Origin: Arthrobacter sp. MYb227
Lineage (GTDB): Bacteria; Actinomycetota; Actinomycetes; Actinomycetales; Micrococcaceae
DNA: 64,000 nucleotides
NCBI RefSeq assembly: GCF_002975435.1
Contig: NZ_PCPT01000002.1
Coordinates: forward strand, 496,001 to 560,000
Reading direction: 5' to 3'
The position numbers and the translations under genes are program-made. Shown here piece after piece: positions 7,997 to 15,950 of this stretch. The notes beneath the pieces are model-generated. The model was not told the DNA's origin. It searched no databases and saw nothing but the letters and a program-made list of their open reading frames with translations. The first letter of the stretch is position 1, and each line of letters opens with the position of its first letter.

Positions 7997-10900
7997 TTAT
8001 TTAACGTCGGATTGGTTCATCCTGGATCGACGCCAGAGCAAGAACCCACCGACCGCTGCCAATAACGCACCGGCACCGGCAATCATGCCAACTGTTGCAC
8101 CCGTGCTGGCCAATGAACCGCCGGGCACCTTATCGGAAGCTGGCGTGGTTGAATCAGCCTCGGGCTTCTTGCCCTGCTCGTTCTTGTCATCAGGAGCTAC
8201 TGGAGCCGGTGAAGGCTCCGGGGTAGCTACCACGGAGGTCTCGGGTGACGGGTGTGGGGTCGGAGTTTCTTCCGGTGTCACCGAAGCCTCGATAATTTCA
8301 ACCTCTAAGACAATGTCCTCGCGTCCCACCATGGAAATTGCAAGGGTCTGTGTACCTAATGCAAAATTGGCAGGAATCGGAATCTCGAACCTTGTGCTGC
8401 CGTTAGCATCGGCCGGTTTGATCTCCTTGGCAATGACCGTATCAGCGCTCAGTGCCACGGCAACCTGGGCTCCCTCATCCAGCCCGGTGATCTCGCCGAT
8501 CAGGGTTTCGCCCTGTTCCAGGGTGCTCCTTGATAGTTCTACCTTGGCCCAATCGGTGCCCTCAGTGATGGCCCGTCCCAGAGGGGCCGGCTCAACAAGC
8601 TGATGTGCCTTGAAGTACTCAACCGCTGCAACAAGATCAATCTGACCGCTATCTGCCGCGTTGGTTCCATCGGCGAAGGTAGTAAAGTTATCCCCGCCAT
8701 CGGCCAGGAAGCTATTTGCTGCGACGCGGAAGACCTGCTCATCGGTGATCGGTTCACCGTTGAAACTCATCGAAGTAATATGTTCCCCGCGTGGGGCGTC
8801 TTCGCTGTAGGCGTAACTCAGGGACTCTGAGATGCCCAAATGAAGCTTGGGACGGGAGGACCCAGCAGGCTGCCATTGCTGCTCAAGGATCTCCTTGAGC
8901 TGGGCGCCGGTAAGGTCCTTGGTGATAAGAGTATTGCCGAACGGCTGGACGCTTGCAGCGCTTTCATAGCTGATGGCCCCATTGCTTCCATAGCGTAGAT
9001 CTGCGCGCAGCCCACCCGGGTTCATGATCCCAATATCGGCCTTCTGACCACCAAAAGTTTCGTTGGAAGTTGACCACAGATGCATATCTGCAACGAGGTT
9101 ACCCAATGAGGATTCAACCCCACGGTCAGATCCTTCACTGCCGCCGCGGGTAATATCGGCGCTGATCTCACCGACCTTGACAGCCCCGGCAACCTCGGCC
9201 GCTGCCGCTGCCTGATCGACGATCTTGGCTACCGAATCCAGCTGCTTGTAATTCGGGGTGATATTTCCATCGATCTCGGCGGTCAGCTCAAGTAGACCCG
9301 AGTCCGCGGCAAGAACTTCCTTGGTGCTCGGGTCAACTGTCAATTGCACCGAACCCAAGGTGGTTCCGTACTGATGAGATTGGATGACCGGGCGTTCGCG
9401 CTGACCTTCCCACTGCGTTACCGGGTAGGAGCAGTTATAGGCCTGGTGGGTGTGACCGGAAATAATTGCATCAATCCTTGCCGAGGCTCCGCGCACCAAC
9501 TCACCGTAAGTGGTTTTTTCGGTGGCAATGGATTCGCACTTGGAGGATGCCGATCCGTCATGGGTGAGCAGCACCAGCACGTCGGCTTCCCCGTTTGACT
9601 CCTGGCCATCGGTGAGCTGATCTGCAACCCGGTTGGCCGCCTCAAGCTGATTCCCAAAGTCTAGGTTAGTGATCCCGCCGGGGGAGACCATGGAAGCCGT
9701 GGACTCGGTGACAGTTCCAATGAAACCAACTTTGAGACCTGCAACCTCACGGATTGCATATTCCTTCAAGGCCGGAGTCTTGGTCCCCTTTTCATACACA
9801 TTGGCACCCAACGCGAATTCGGCACCGTCTTGGCCGGTGGCCTTGGCAAAGCGTGGGATCACCCGCTCGGTCAGATCCTTGAAGCCGGCATCAAATTCAT
9901 GGTTGCCGACCACCGAAACATCAACACCCGCGGCACCGAGTGCATCGATTGTGGGGTTATCCTGCTGGGAGAACGAGGTAAAGGTGGAAGCGCCAATGTT
10001 ATCGCCGGCAGAGATGAAGAGCGTATTTGGGTTTATTTCCTTCAGTTCCTTGACGGCACCGCCGAGGACGGCGGCACCCGCCTCGGCTCCATTGGCCTGG
10101 ATACGACCGTGGAAATCATTGATGCCAAGGATCTGTAGCTTGGTGCCATCCTCGGGTTTGGGCTCTGGCTGGGGTTCTGGAACAGCGCTACCGGAAATTT
10201 TGAACAACGTGGTGGTACCTGAGACCTCGTTACCGATGGCCAACATCGGAGAACCGTTAGGTGAATCGGCTGCAGGAATAAATGCAAGGCCCTCCGGGCC
10301 CAAGTCTCCGGCCTTGCCGAGATCTCCACCATCTTCAACTGAATGCGCAAAATCACGGTTATTGAGGTACGTGACAAACTTGCTGTCCGTCGGATTGGTG
10401 ATGTCATAGACCATGACACCGCCGACTCGTTCTAAGCCAACAAACGCGTAGCTGCGCTCGCCGATGGTTCCGATGGTCAGGTTCTCCGGCTCCGGTCCCT
10501 TATCATCACTGCGGCCCTCGAGGTTTGATTCCGAGTGGTTTGAATTGAAGAACTCGGGGTTGGCGGCGGAAGTGATCTTTTCAAAGTCATCGCCCGAGTC
10601 AAATACCTGCTTGCCATCGGTAGTCCAGATGGAGAATGACCGGGAACCGAAGGCGACTAGCTCTTTATAGCAAGTGCCTTCCGCGTTCAACCCGGATTCG
10701 AGACTAATATTCAGCCGGCCTAGATCCTTGCTGTCGCTTAGTGCCGCGGCGGGGCTGTCTTCACAAATCGGAGCAGTACCGTCTTGACCAAGATCCTTGA
10801 CTCGTGCACCTTCGGCGTAGTTGCCCCACTCGCGGGCATCACCTTCATTGGCGGTGACTAGATAGGTTTTTCCTCCGACCGTGTAGGAGTTAATGCCATC

Positions 10901-11866
10901 TGGCATGTAGGCACCCTTGAGCCCGGGGAACGAACGAATATTGATCTGCCCGTCCTTGTCCGAGGCATCAAGTCCGTTTCCTGCCAGCGAATGATCCTTG
11001 AAGCCCAGCGGACGAATTGCGGTAACCGTGGCGGTTGCCAGATCAATCTCGGCTACCGCGTTGGCTTCCTGCAATGCCGCGTAGGCCTTCGTCTTGCTTA
11101 GCGCAATGTATTCGGGTTCGAGGTTGCGCGATACAGGTTTGTCGTTCCCATGCGGGGCTGGACCGAAGACGCGTACTTGAGGGTCAAGTTTTTTGGATCC
11201 ACCTGCTTCGAATTCGTGGAACGTTGCGGTCTTGACCGCCGACTGTTTTGGTGCGCCTAACGTCGAAGGCAGCGTGACTACGCTGATCGAGCCTTCCGGG
11301 TCGGAACTGAAATCATCCGCGGGTTCGCCCTCATTGGCTACGACTGCGTACTTGCCATCCTCGGAGACGCTGACCATATCCGGCAGGGAACCTACCTTGA
11401 CCGAACCTAGCGGTGTTGCACTATCGGCCGTGGCATCGAAGAAGAGCAGTGAACCTGCCGCGGTTTTGGGTTTGGATTCGAGAGCCACGACGCCTAACCC
11501 ATCGGCACGAACGGCAACCGAGTTAGCGATTCCCGCTCCAGCCATTGAGAACAGTTTGGTGGGTTTACTTGGATCAGCAATATCGAGCACGTCGATGGCA
11601 CCGGCTTGCGCATTGACCACGAACAACCGCTGGGAGCCAGCATGATAGGTAACGATTTCGGCGGCAGATTTGTCAAAGACTCCGGTCTCATAGGTGCCAA
11701 TGGCAGAAAGCTCAAGGCCTGCGCCCTGCGCGGAGTAACCGCTTGGACTTGGAACGATTTGTGCACCAGCGCTAGCTGCATAGAAAGTGGAACCGGCAAG
11801 TGCTAGTGCTGCAATAGCTGCCGAAATACGCGTCAGACGGGCTAAATGCCCCCTGGGCTTAGACAT
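7997..11866 (-). CDS. Wall-anchored choice-of-anchor I / 5'-nucleotidase fusion
   Basis: This 1289-residue surface protein (start ATG 11866 chosen because the signal peptide follows it directly) has a signal peptide ending near AGAQ, then a beta-propeller of the choice-of-anchor I type to about residue 560. A Pro/Glu linker leads into a metallophosphoesterase with DFHG (about 584-587), GNHEFD (654-659) and GHTH (804-807), the metal ligands of UshA-type 5'-nucleotidases. The nucleotidase C-terminal substrate domain follows (MNPGGLRADL, NSFLADGGDNF). A Pro/Glu/Thr stalk ends in LASTG (1252-1256), a membrane helix and RRSR, a class E sortase-type LAxTG signal. It likely releases phosphate or nucleosides from extracellular nucleotides. 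Transcribed alone. Confidence 0.9.
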   Translation of the reverse strand: MSKPRGHLARLTRISAAIAALALAGSTFYAASAGAQIVPSPSGYSAQGAGLELSAIGTYETGVFDKSAAEIVTYHAGSQRLFVVNAQAGAIDVLDIADPSKPTKLFSMAGAGIANSVAVRADGLGVVALESKPKTAAGSLLFFDATADSATPLGSVKVGSLPDMVSVSEDGKYAVVANEGEPADDFSSDPEGSISVVTLPSTLGAPKQSAVKTATFHEFEAGGSKKLDPQVRVFGPAPHGNDKPVSRNLEPEYIALSKTKAYAALQEANAVAEIDLATATVTAIRPLGFKDHSLAGNGLDASDKDGQINIRSFPGLKGAYMPDGINSYTVGGKTYLVTANEGDAREWGNYAEGARVKDLGQDGTAPICEDSPAAALSDSKDLGRLNISLESGLNAEGTCYKELVAFGSRSFSIWTTDGKQVFDSGDDFEKITSAANPEFFNSNHSESNLEGRSDDKGPEPENLTIGTIGERSYAFVGLERVGGVMVYDITNPTDSKFVTYLNNRDFAHSVEDGGDLGKAGDLGPEGLAFIPAADSPNGSPMLAIGNEVSGTTTLFKISGSAVPEPQPEPKPEDGTKLQILGINDFHGRIQANGAEAGAAVLGGAVKELKEINPNTLFISAGDNIGASTFTSFSQQDNPTIDALGAAGVDVSVVGNHEFDAGFKDLTERVIPRFAKATGQDGAEFALGANVYEKGTKTPALKEYAIREVAGLKVGFIGTVTESTASMVSPGGITNLDFGNQLEAANRVADQLTDGQESNGEADVLVLLTHDGSASSKCESIATEKTTYGELVRGASARIDAIISGHTHQAYNCSYPVTQWEGQRERPVIQSHQYGTTLGSVQLTVDPSTKEVLAADSGLLELTAEIDGNITPNYKQLDSVAKIVDQAAAAAEVAGAVKVGEISADITRGGSEGSDRGVESSLGNLVADMHLWSTSNETFGGQKADIGIMNPGGLRADLRYGSNGAISYESAASVQPFGNTLITKDLTGAQLKEILEQQWQPAGSSRPKLHLGISESLSYAYSEDAPRGEHITSMSFNGEPITDEQVFRVAANSFLADGGDNFTTFADGTNAADSGQIDLVAAVEYFKAHQLVEPAPLGRAITEGTDWAKVELSRSTLEQGETLIGEITGLDEGAQVAVALSADTVIAKEIKPADANGSTRFEIPIPANFALGTQTLAISMVGREDIVLEVEIIEASVTPEETPTPHPSPETSVVATPEPSPAPVAPDDKNEQGKKPEADSTTPASDKVPGGSLASTGATVGMIAGAGALLAAVGGFLLWRRSRMNQSDVK

Positions 11867-12182
11867 GGTTTTCCCAACGAAGAACGAATGATGTGCGGTG
11901 TACCTCAATTAATATCGTGACAAGGTGTCGGGTCGGTGAACATCAGGCAACGGCAAGGGCCGCCGTGTTCACCGCGCGGCGGTCGCCGATGATGCACACT
12001 CGGTCCGGAACCATGCCAAACCCAGCCAATTACTGCTAAGAATCGAGGATCTTACTTCTGCGGGGAAATCGCTTCGGCTCTCCAAGAAGTATTGCTTGCT
12101 TCGGCGTAACTGAAGGAAATCTGTGGTTTCTATTTTTTAGATATCGCTGCCGGGGGCAGGAATGAAAATTTCGCTGCAGGTC
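11867..12182. other. Intergenic region with a 9-bp inverted repeat
   Basis: No gene is seen in this divergent spacer. It must hold the promoter of the nucleotidase gene. CGGTGAACA at 11934-11942 is inverted at 11966-11974 with a 23-base GC-rich spacer; it could be an operator or an RNA hairpin. Phosphate-type (PhoB/PhoP) tandem boxes were looked for and not convincingly seen. Confidence 0.4.
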
Positions 12183-12229
12183 TTGTGCGATAAAAAGCCG
12201 AGGAGTAATCTACAACCAAATGGTTGTAG
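12183..12229 (+). promoter_or_regulatory. ArsR promoter and 20-bp operator over the start codon
   Basis: A perfect inverted repeat CTACAACCA-AA-TGGTTGTAG covers 12210-12229 and includes the ATG at 12220. TTGTGC (12183-12188) and TAATCT (12206-12211) are spaced 17 bases and would place the transcription start at or next to the ATG, giving a leaderless mRNA. An ArsR dimer on this site would block its own promoter. The repeat is directly seen; the promoter assignment is inferred. Confidence 0.72.
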
Positions 12230-12570
12230 ATGAACTTAGCGACTCAGAGATCGACAACATCTTCCATGCACTGGCGGATGCTACAAGGCGCGATATTTTC
12301 AAACAAGCAATGTCGCGTGAACAGTCAGTTTCCGAACTGGCGAGACGCTATGCGATGAGCTTTGCTGCTGTACAAAAACATGTCGCGGTGCTCGAACGCG
12401 CCATGCTAATCACTAAGGAAAAGCGCGGTCGGGAGCAAATCGTGCATTCGAACCCAGAGCTGCTGCGCCGCGCGACGGAACTGCTTGATGCCTATCAAGA
12501 CATCTGGCGGGGCCGCACAGAACGCATCGAAGAAATACTCTTCGAGCCAGAGAGGGAAGTGGAATCATGA
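12220..12570 (+). CDS. ArsR-family transcriptional repressor
   Basis: The 116-residue protein is a winged helix of the ArsR class: IFHALADATRRDIFKQ, SVSELARRYAMSFAAVQKHVAVLERA (helix-turn-helix) and the wing KEKRGREQIVHSN. It has no CxC or His metal-site motif, so it is unlikely to sense metals. This subgroup is usually encoded beside an AHSA1/SRPBCC protein, as here, with a 4-nt overlap. Autoregulation is likely, because a perfect palindrome covers its start codon. The AGGAG at 12201 is too far from the ATG (14 bases), consistent with leaderless translation. Confidence 0.9.
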   Translation: MVVDELSDSEIDNIFHALADATRRDIFKQAMSREQSVSELARRYAMSFAAVQKHVAVLERAMLITKEKRGREQIVHSNPELLRRATELLDAYQDIWRGRTERIEEILFEPEREVES

Positions 12571-13049
12571 GTGTCATCAGCACACAGAAAGATACGGAAA
12601 AACTCACTCTTGAGTTTGTCGCAGAATTTGCTGCGCCCGTGCAGCGGGTGTGGCAGATCTGGGAAGACCCACGCCAACTCGAACGCTGGTGGGGACCACC
12701 GACTTGGCCCGCGACCTTCACCAGGCATGAACTATCGGTTGGCGGTGAATCCCGCTACTTCATGAGCGGACCCGCTGGTGAGAAATCCGCTGGATGGTGG
12801 AAAACTACCGCGGTGAACGCCCCGACGCTCCTCGAATTCGATGATGGCTTTGCCGGAGAAGACGGGGAACCCAGCGGATACCTCGGAACTACCCATTGCG
12901 TTGTCACCCTCGAACAAGCGGGCGAGGAAACCCGCATGATCACCACCAGCTATTTTGAAAGCCTTGAACAGCTCGAAGAAATGGTGAAGATGGGAATGCA
13001 AGATGGCATGTCATTAGCCATGGGACAGATTGATGCCCTGCTGGTCTAA
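12567..13049 (+). CDS. SRPBCC (AHSA1-like) domain protein
   Basis: The 160-residue protein shows the AHSA1/START-like pattern: LTLEFVAEFAAPVQRVWQIWEDPRQLERWWGP, a central GGESRYFMSGP strand pair and the long C-terminal helix EQLEEMVKMGMQDGMSLAMGQIDALL. The fold forms a cavity for hydrophobic ligands, and in the Hsp90 co-chaperone Aha1 acts as a cofactor domain. In ArsR-linked bacterial members the role is mostly unknown, perhaps ligand binding or detoxification. It overlaps the ArsR gene by 4 nt and is followed by a hairpin terminator. Confidence 0.88.
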   Translation: MSVISTQKDTEKLTLEFVAEFAAPVQRVWQIWEDPRQLERWWGPPTWPATFTRHELSVGGESRYFMSGPAGEKSAGWWKTTAVNAPTLLEFDDGFAGEDGEPSGYLGTTHCVVTLEQAGEETRMITTSYFESLEQLEEMVKMGMQDGMSLAMGQIDALLV

Positions 13050-13055
13050 CCGTGA

Positions 13056-13107
13056 TGCGTTAGCTGGGTGAGGAATTCTCAAGCGAATTGCCCACCCAGC
13101 TAACGCA
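13056..13107. terminator. Bidirectional hairpin terminator
   Basis: TGCGTTAGCTGGGTG at 13056-13070 pairs perfectly with 13093-13107; a GAATT inner pairing extends the stem. It lies between the convergent AHSA1-like and DUF1801 genes. Confidence 0.8.
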
Positions 13108-13118
13108 AAATCTACTGA

Positions 13119-13529
13119 TTAGCTGACGGCTTTTTTCAAAAGTGTTACAAGTTTCTTCTCATCGTCGGCATCCAGCTTCGTCACAGCAAACGAGCTTGGC
13201 CAGATATTGCCCTCATCAAGGTTTGCATCCTCTTGGAAACCAATAGTTGCATAACGTACCTTGAACTTCTCCGAGCTCTGGAAGAACGTAACTACCTTGC
13301 CTTCCGCGTTTGCGTAGGCGGGCATTCCATACCAAGTCTTGGCCCCGAGCGTTGTATGCTCCTTGACCAGTCGGTGTAGGGTCTCGGCAAGTTCTCGATC
13401 GGTGCCATTCATCTCGCCAATGGCCGCTAGGCAAGCTGCTTCAAGATCGGCGCTCTTCTTGGAGGCCTTGGCTTCCGCTGCGGCTGCTCGCATTGCTGCT
13501 TTTTCTTCTTTGCTAAACGCTGTGCTCAT
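13119..13529 (-). CDS. DUF1801 (YdhG-like) family protein
   Basis: From ATG 13529 (AAAGG 8 bases upstream) the 136-residue protein starts with an Ala/Lys-rich helix (KEEKAAMRAAAAEAKASKK) and continues with the DUF1801 core: GTDRELAETLHRLV, TWYGMPAYANAEGKVVTFF and KVRYATIGF, ending in a helix KLVTLLKKAV. The ATG at 13550 has no ribosome-binding motif. Some members (FRATAXIN-like iron chaperone Fra/YdhG) are linked to iron, others have no known role. Small, soluble, no membrane segment. Confidence 0.82.
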   Translation of the reverse strand: MSTAFSKEEKAAMRAAAAEAKASKKSADLEAACLAAIGEMNGTDRELAETLHRLVKEHTTLGAKTWYGMPAYANAEGKVVTFFQSSEKFKVRYATIGFQEDANLDEGNIWPSSFAVTKLDADDEKKLVTLLKKAVS

Positions 13530-13640
13530 GATCTGTACCTTTCGATTCATTCTTACCGGTCAACTCTAAAGCCAGTGTTTAGGAGGGCGCTTCTTGAATC
13601 CTGCTCGACTTTTGAAGGTAGAACGACGAAGCGACCCTGA

Positions 13641-13907
13641 CTACTTTTTACTCATACCGGGCCGAACCGGAACAAACTCAATGACCTTGTTGCGGGCCAC
13701 GGGCTTACCCTTATTGCGATCAAATCCTTTGGCATCCAAACCGTTTGCCAAACGGTAGGCTGCATTAGCTTCGGTACGCAGTTCATTCAGGCGCTTGCCG
13801 GTGAATTCTTCCTCCGTTCCATCGGTAAATACCACGGTGACCCGTGCACCCTGTGGATAAATGGATCGCATGCGGATGTTGCCGTCGGTGTCCTGTACTA
13901 GCTTCAT
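13641..13907 (-). CDS. Small basic hypothetical protein
   Basis: An 88-residue frame from ATG 13907 reads MKLVQDTDGNIRMRSIYPQG, then a strand-rich stretch with FTDGTEEEFTGKRL, and ends in a Lys/Arg-rich tail. AAAG and GAAGG lie upstream of this ATG. A longer form from ATG 13970 is possible but lacks a ribosome-binding site. No family is recognised. It may be a nucleic-acid-binding or stress protein, but this is not supported by a motif. Confidence 0.45.
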   Translation of the reverse strand: MKLVQDTDGNIRMRSIYPQGARVTVVFTDGTEEEFTGKRLNELRTEANAAYRLANGLDAKGFDRNKGKPVARNKVIEFVPVRPGMSKK

Positions 13908-13970
13908 AATGTGGTCTTTACCTTCGTAGATGTGAATCAATAGTCTTTCGTATTTCTCGAGTTTTTTCAT

Positions 13971-14362
13971 CATTCTTGATGCCCGATAGTTACAGCTAGC
14001 GCGGGGCATTGGCACCGAATAGGGGTCTGTACGCTCCGATCAGTAGGATCTGCGGGCAACGACGCTTCCTCCGCGAAACCCGGAGATGGGCTAGGGGGGT
14101 ACATATCCTCTGAACCCTGATCTCGACAACGATATTTGGCTATCGGGCCGCTATCGACAGTGCCGATACATCGTGCCCCAGCTGCGGATATCATCGGGAA
14201 ACATGAGCTTTCGTTGTACAGGAAGAGCCTTGGCCTAGCCGTCGCAGTGGATCTGGACGGAAGCCACGTTAGTTGGGCAAACGAGACCGGAACATATTCC
14301 TACTTCTTGGGAGAAAGCTACCCGGCGTACCCCAATGTGAAGAAATGAGCTCGGAGAAAACG
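13971..14362. other. Intergenic region, no gene supported
   Basis: Frames here lack ribosome-binding sites and family signatures. A 70-codon + frame ending near 14348 is not convincing. The stretch must hold the promoter of the DHA2 transporter gene. Confidence 0.4.
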
Positions 14363-15844
14363 ATGCAAGACGGAAAACCGCAAGACGCCGTCCCTACTCC
14401 CGACCCGGCTCGATGGCGCATTCTTACAGTTCTTCTGGCAACGATGTTTATGTCAATGATCTCGGTGAGCATTGTCAACGTTGTGTTGCCGTCCATCGAA
14501 AGTGGATTGGGCTCCTCACAAGCCGATATCCAATGGGTGCTGGCCGGGTACTCATTGACCTTTGGAGTTGTTTTAGTCGCGGCCGGACGAGCCGGAGATG
14601 TATATGGCCGCGGAGCAATTTTCCTGACCGGGGTCATCCTCTTTACGCTGTCCTCGATTGCCGGTGGGCTGGCACCGGACCCGATGAGCCTAAACATTGC
14701 CAGAGCCTTCCAAGGAATCGGTTCTGGGCTGATCAATCCGCAGATCATGGGCATGATCCAATACTATTTTCAGGGTCAGGAACGTGGGCGAGCCTACGGA
14801 AGCGTGGGCACAATGCTGGGAGTTTCGGTGGCTTTGGGTCCGCTTTTGGGTGGCCTGTTGATTTCTTGGTTGGGTGCCGATGCTGGCTGGCGCTGGACCT
14901 TTTTGATCAACGTTCCCATTGGCGTGGTTGCGATAATTCTTGCCTTGCGCTGGTTCCCCCGACCATTATTTACCCAAACTCCAACCCAAACCAGAGCTCG
15001 AGAAATGGCTCCTGGAGCCGCAATGCTGAGCCGAAAACAAACCGATATGGATCCGGTGGGCGGGGCTCTGCTGGGGTTCGCGGTCCTTGCCGTACTGCTT
15101 CCCTTTGTGCAAGGCAGGACGACCGCGTGGACCTGGTGGTTACTTCCGGCTGGCCTGGTGCTCATGGTCGGATGGGTTGTATGGGAAAAACGCTATGCTG
15201 CGCGCGGAAAATCTCCCATGGTGGATTTGAGTCTTTTTCGCATTCGTTCCTACACCATGGGGACCGTAATCGCTGGGCTCTATTTCTTCGGAGTGCCCAG
15301 TGTCTGGGTCCTGGTAGCGATTTACGTGCAACAGGGACAGGGGTTTAGCGCGTTGGAGGCCGGGCTGTTGGGTCTTCCGGCGGCTTTCTGTACGGCCGTG
15401 GGTTCGCACCTGGCCGGGCTGCGGGTCATGGCCTATGGGCGCAAGATTGTGATTGCCGGAATCCTGTGTGCACTTGTGGGACTGCTCATCTGCCTTGCCG
15501 TCATTGAACTACATGCCATCGGGAAGGTCGGAATGTGGTGGCTCCTGCTAGGGCTGGCAGCTCTCGGCCTGGCTCAAGGTGCGGTCATTTCCCCGAACCA
15601 GGCCCTGACCATGCTTCGGGTTCCGCTCAATGCCGTAGGTAGCGCGGCCGGAATTATGCAAACCTCACAGCGGATTGGCACCGCCGTGGGTATGGCGATC
15701 ATTACCGCGATCTTCTTTTCCGTATTGGAATCCACAAACTGGGATATTGCCATGCGGGTCGGGCTAATCTCCATTGTCGTGGTGGTAGTTGCCACGATGT
15801 TTGTCGCATTTGCCGACCAACGCAGGCGCACCGCTAACACCTAA
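14363..15844 (+). CDS. MFS DHA2-family multidrug efflux transporter
   Basis: About 493 residues with 14 predicted membrane helices, the size and layout of EmrB/QacA drug:proton antiporters. Motif A appears as AGRAGDVYGRGAIF in the loop between helices 2 and 3, and motif C-like GPLLGGLLISWLG in helix 5, the antiporter signature. GGAG at 14353-14356 sits 6 bases before ATG 14363, which is preferred to ATG 14345. It should export hydrophobic compounds from the cytoplasmic membrane using the proton gradient. No regulator is adjacent. A strong terminator with a T-run follows. Confidence 0.9.
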   Translation: MQDGKPQDAVPTPDPARWRILTVLLATMFMSMISVSIVNVVLPSIESGLGSSQADIQWVLAGYSLTFGVVLVAAGRAGDVYGRGAIFLTGVILFTLSSIAGGLAPDPMSLNIARAFQGIGSGLINPQIMGMIQYYFQGQERGRAYGSVGTMLGVSVALGPLLGGLLISWLGADAGWRWTFLINVPIGVVAIILALRWFPRPLFTQTPTQTRAREMAPGAAMLSRKQTDMDPVGGALLGFAVLAVLLPFVQGRTTAWTWWLLPAGLVLMVGWVVWEKRYAARGKSPMVDLSLFRIRSYTMGTVIAGLYFFGVPSVWVLVAIYVQQGQGFSALEAGLLGLPAAFCTAVGSHLAGLRVMAYGRKIVIAGILCALVGLLICLAVIELHAIGKVGMWWLLLGLAALGLAQGAVISPNQALTMLRVPLNAVGSAAGIMQTSQRIGTAVGMAIITAIFFSVLESTNWDIAMRVGLISIVVVVVATMFVAFADQRRRTANT

Positions 15845-15885
15845 GCACCAAAGATACGGATCGCAAACCCTTGCCCCCAGCGAAG

Positions 15886-15947
15886 CGAAGGGACCTTGGT
15901 TTATGGTGGGTAAATTACCCACGCTAACCAAAGTCCCTTCGATTTTT
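15886..15947. terminator. Long intrinsic terminator with T-run
   Basis: CGAAGGGAC...TTGGTT and GTGGGTAA (15886-15913) pair with TTACCCAC, AACCAA and GTCCCTTCG (ending 15941), followed by ATTTTTT. It ends the DHA2 gene and probably also the convergent GMC oxidoreductase operon. Confidence 0.88.
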
Positions 15948-15950
15948 TGA

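Noticed and set aside
11867-12182. Phosphate-response (PhoP/PhoB) box before the nucleotidase gene
   Set aside because: No convincing tandem 11-base repeats; only an unrelated 9-bp inverted repeat.
14136-14348. 70-codon + frame before the DHA2 transporter
   Set aside because: No ribosome-binding site or recognised pattern; the transporter's own GGAG and ATG at 14363 lie just behind it.
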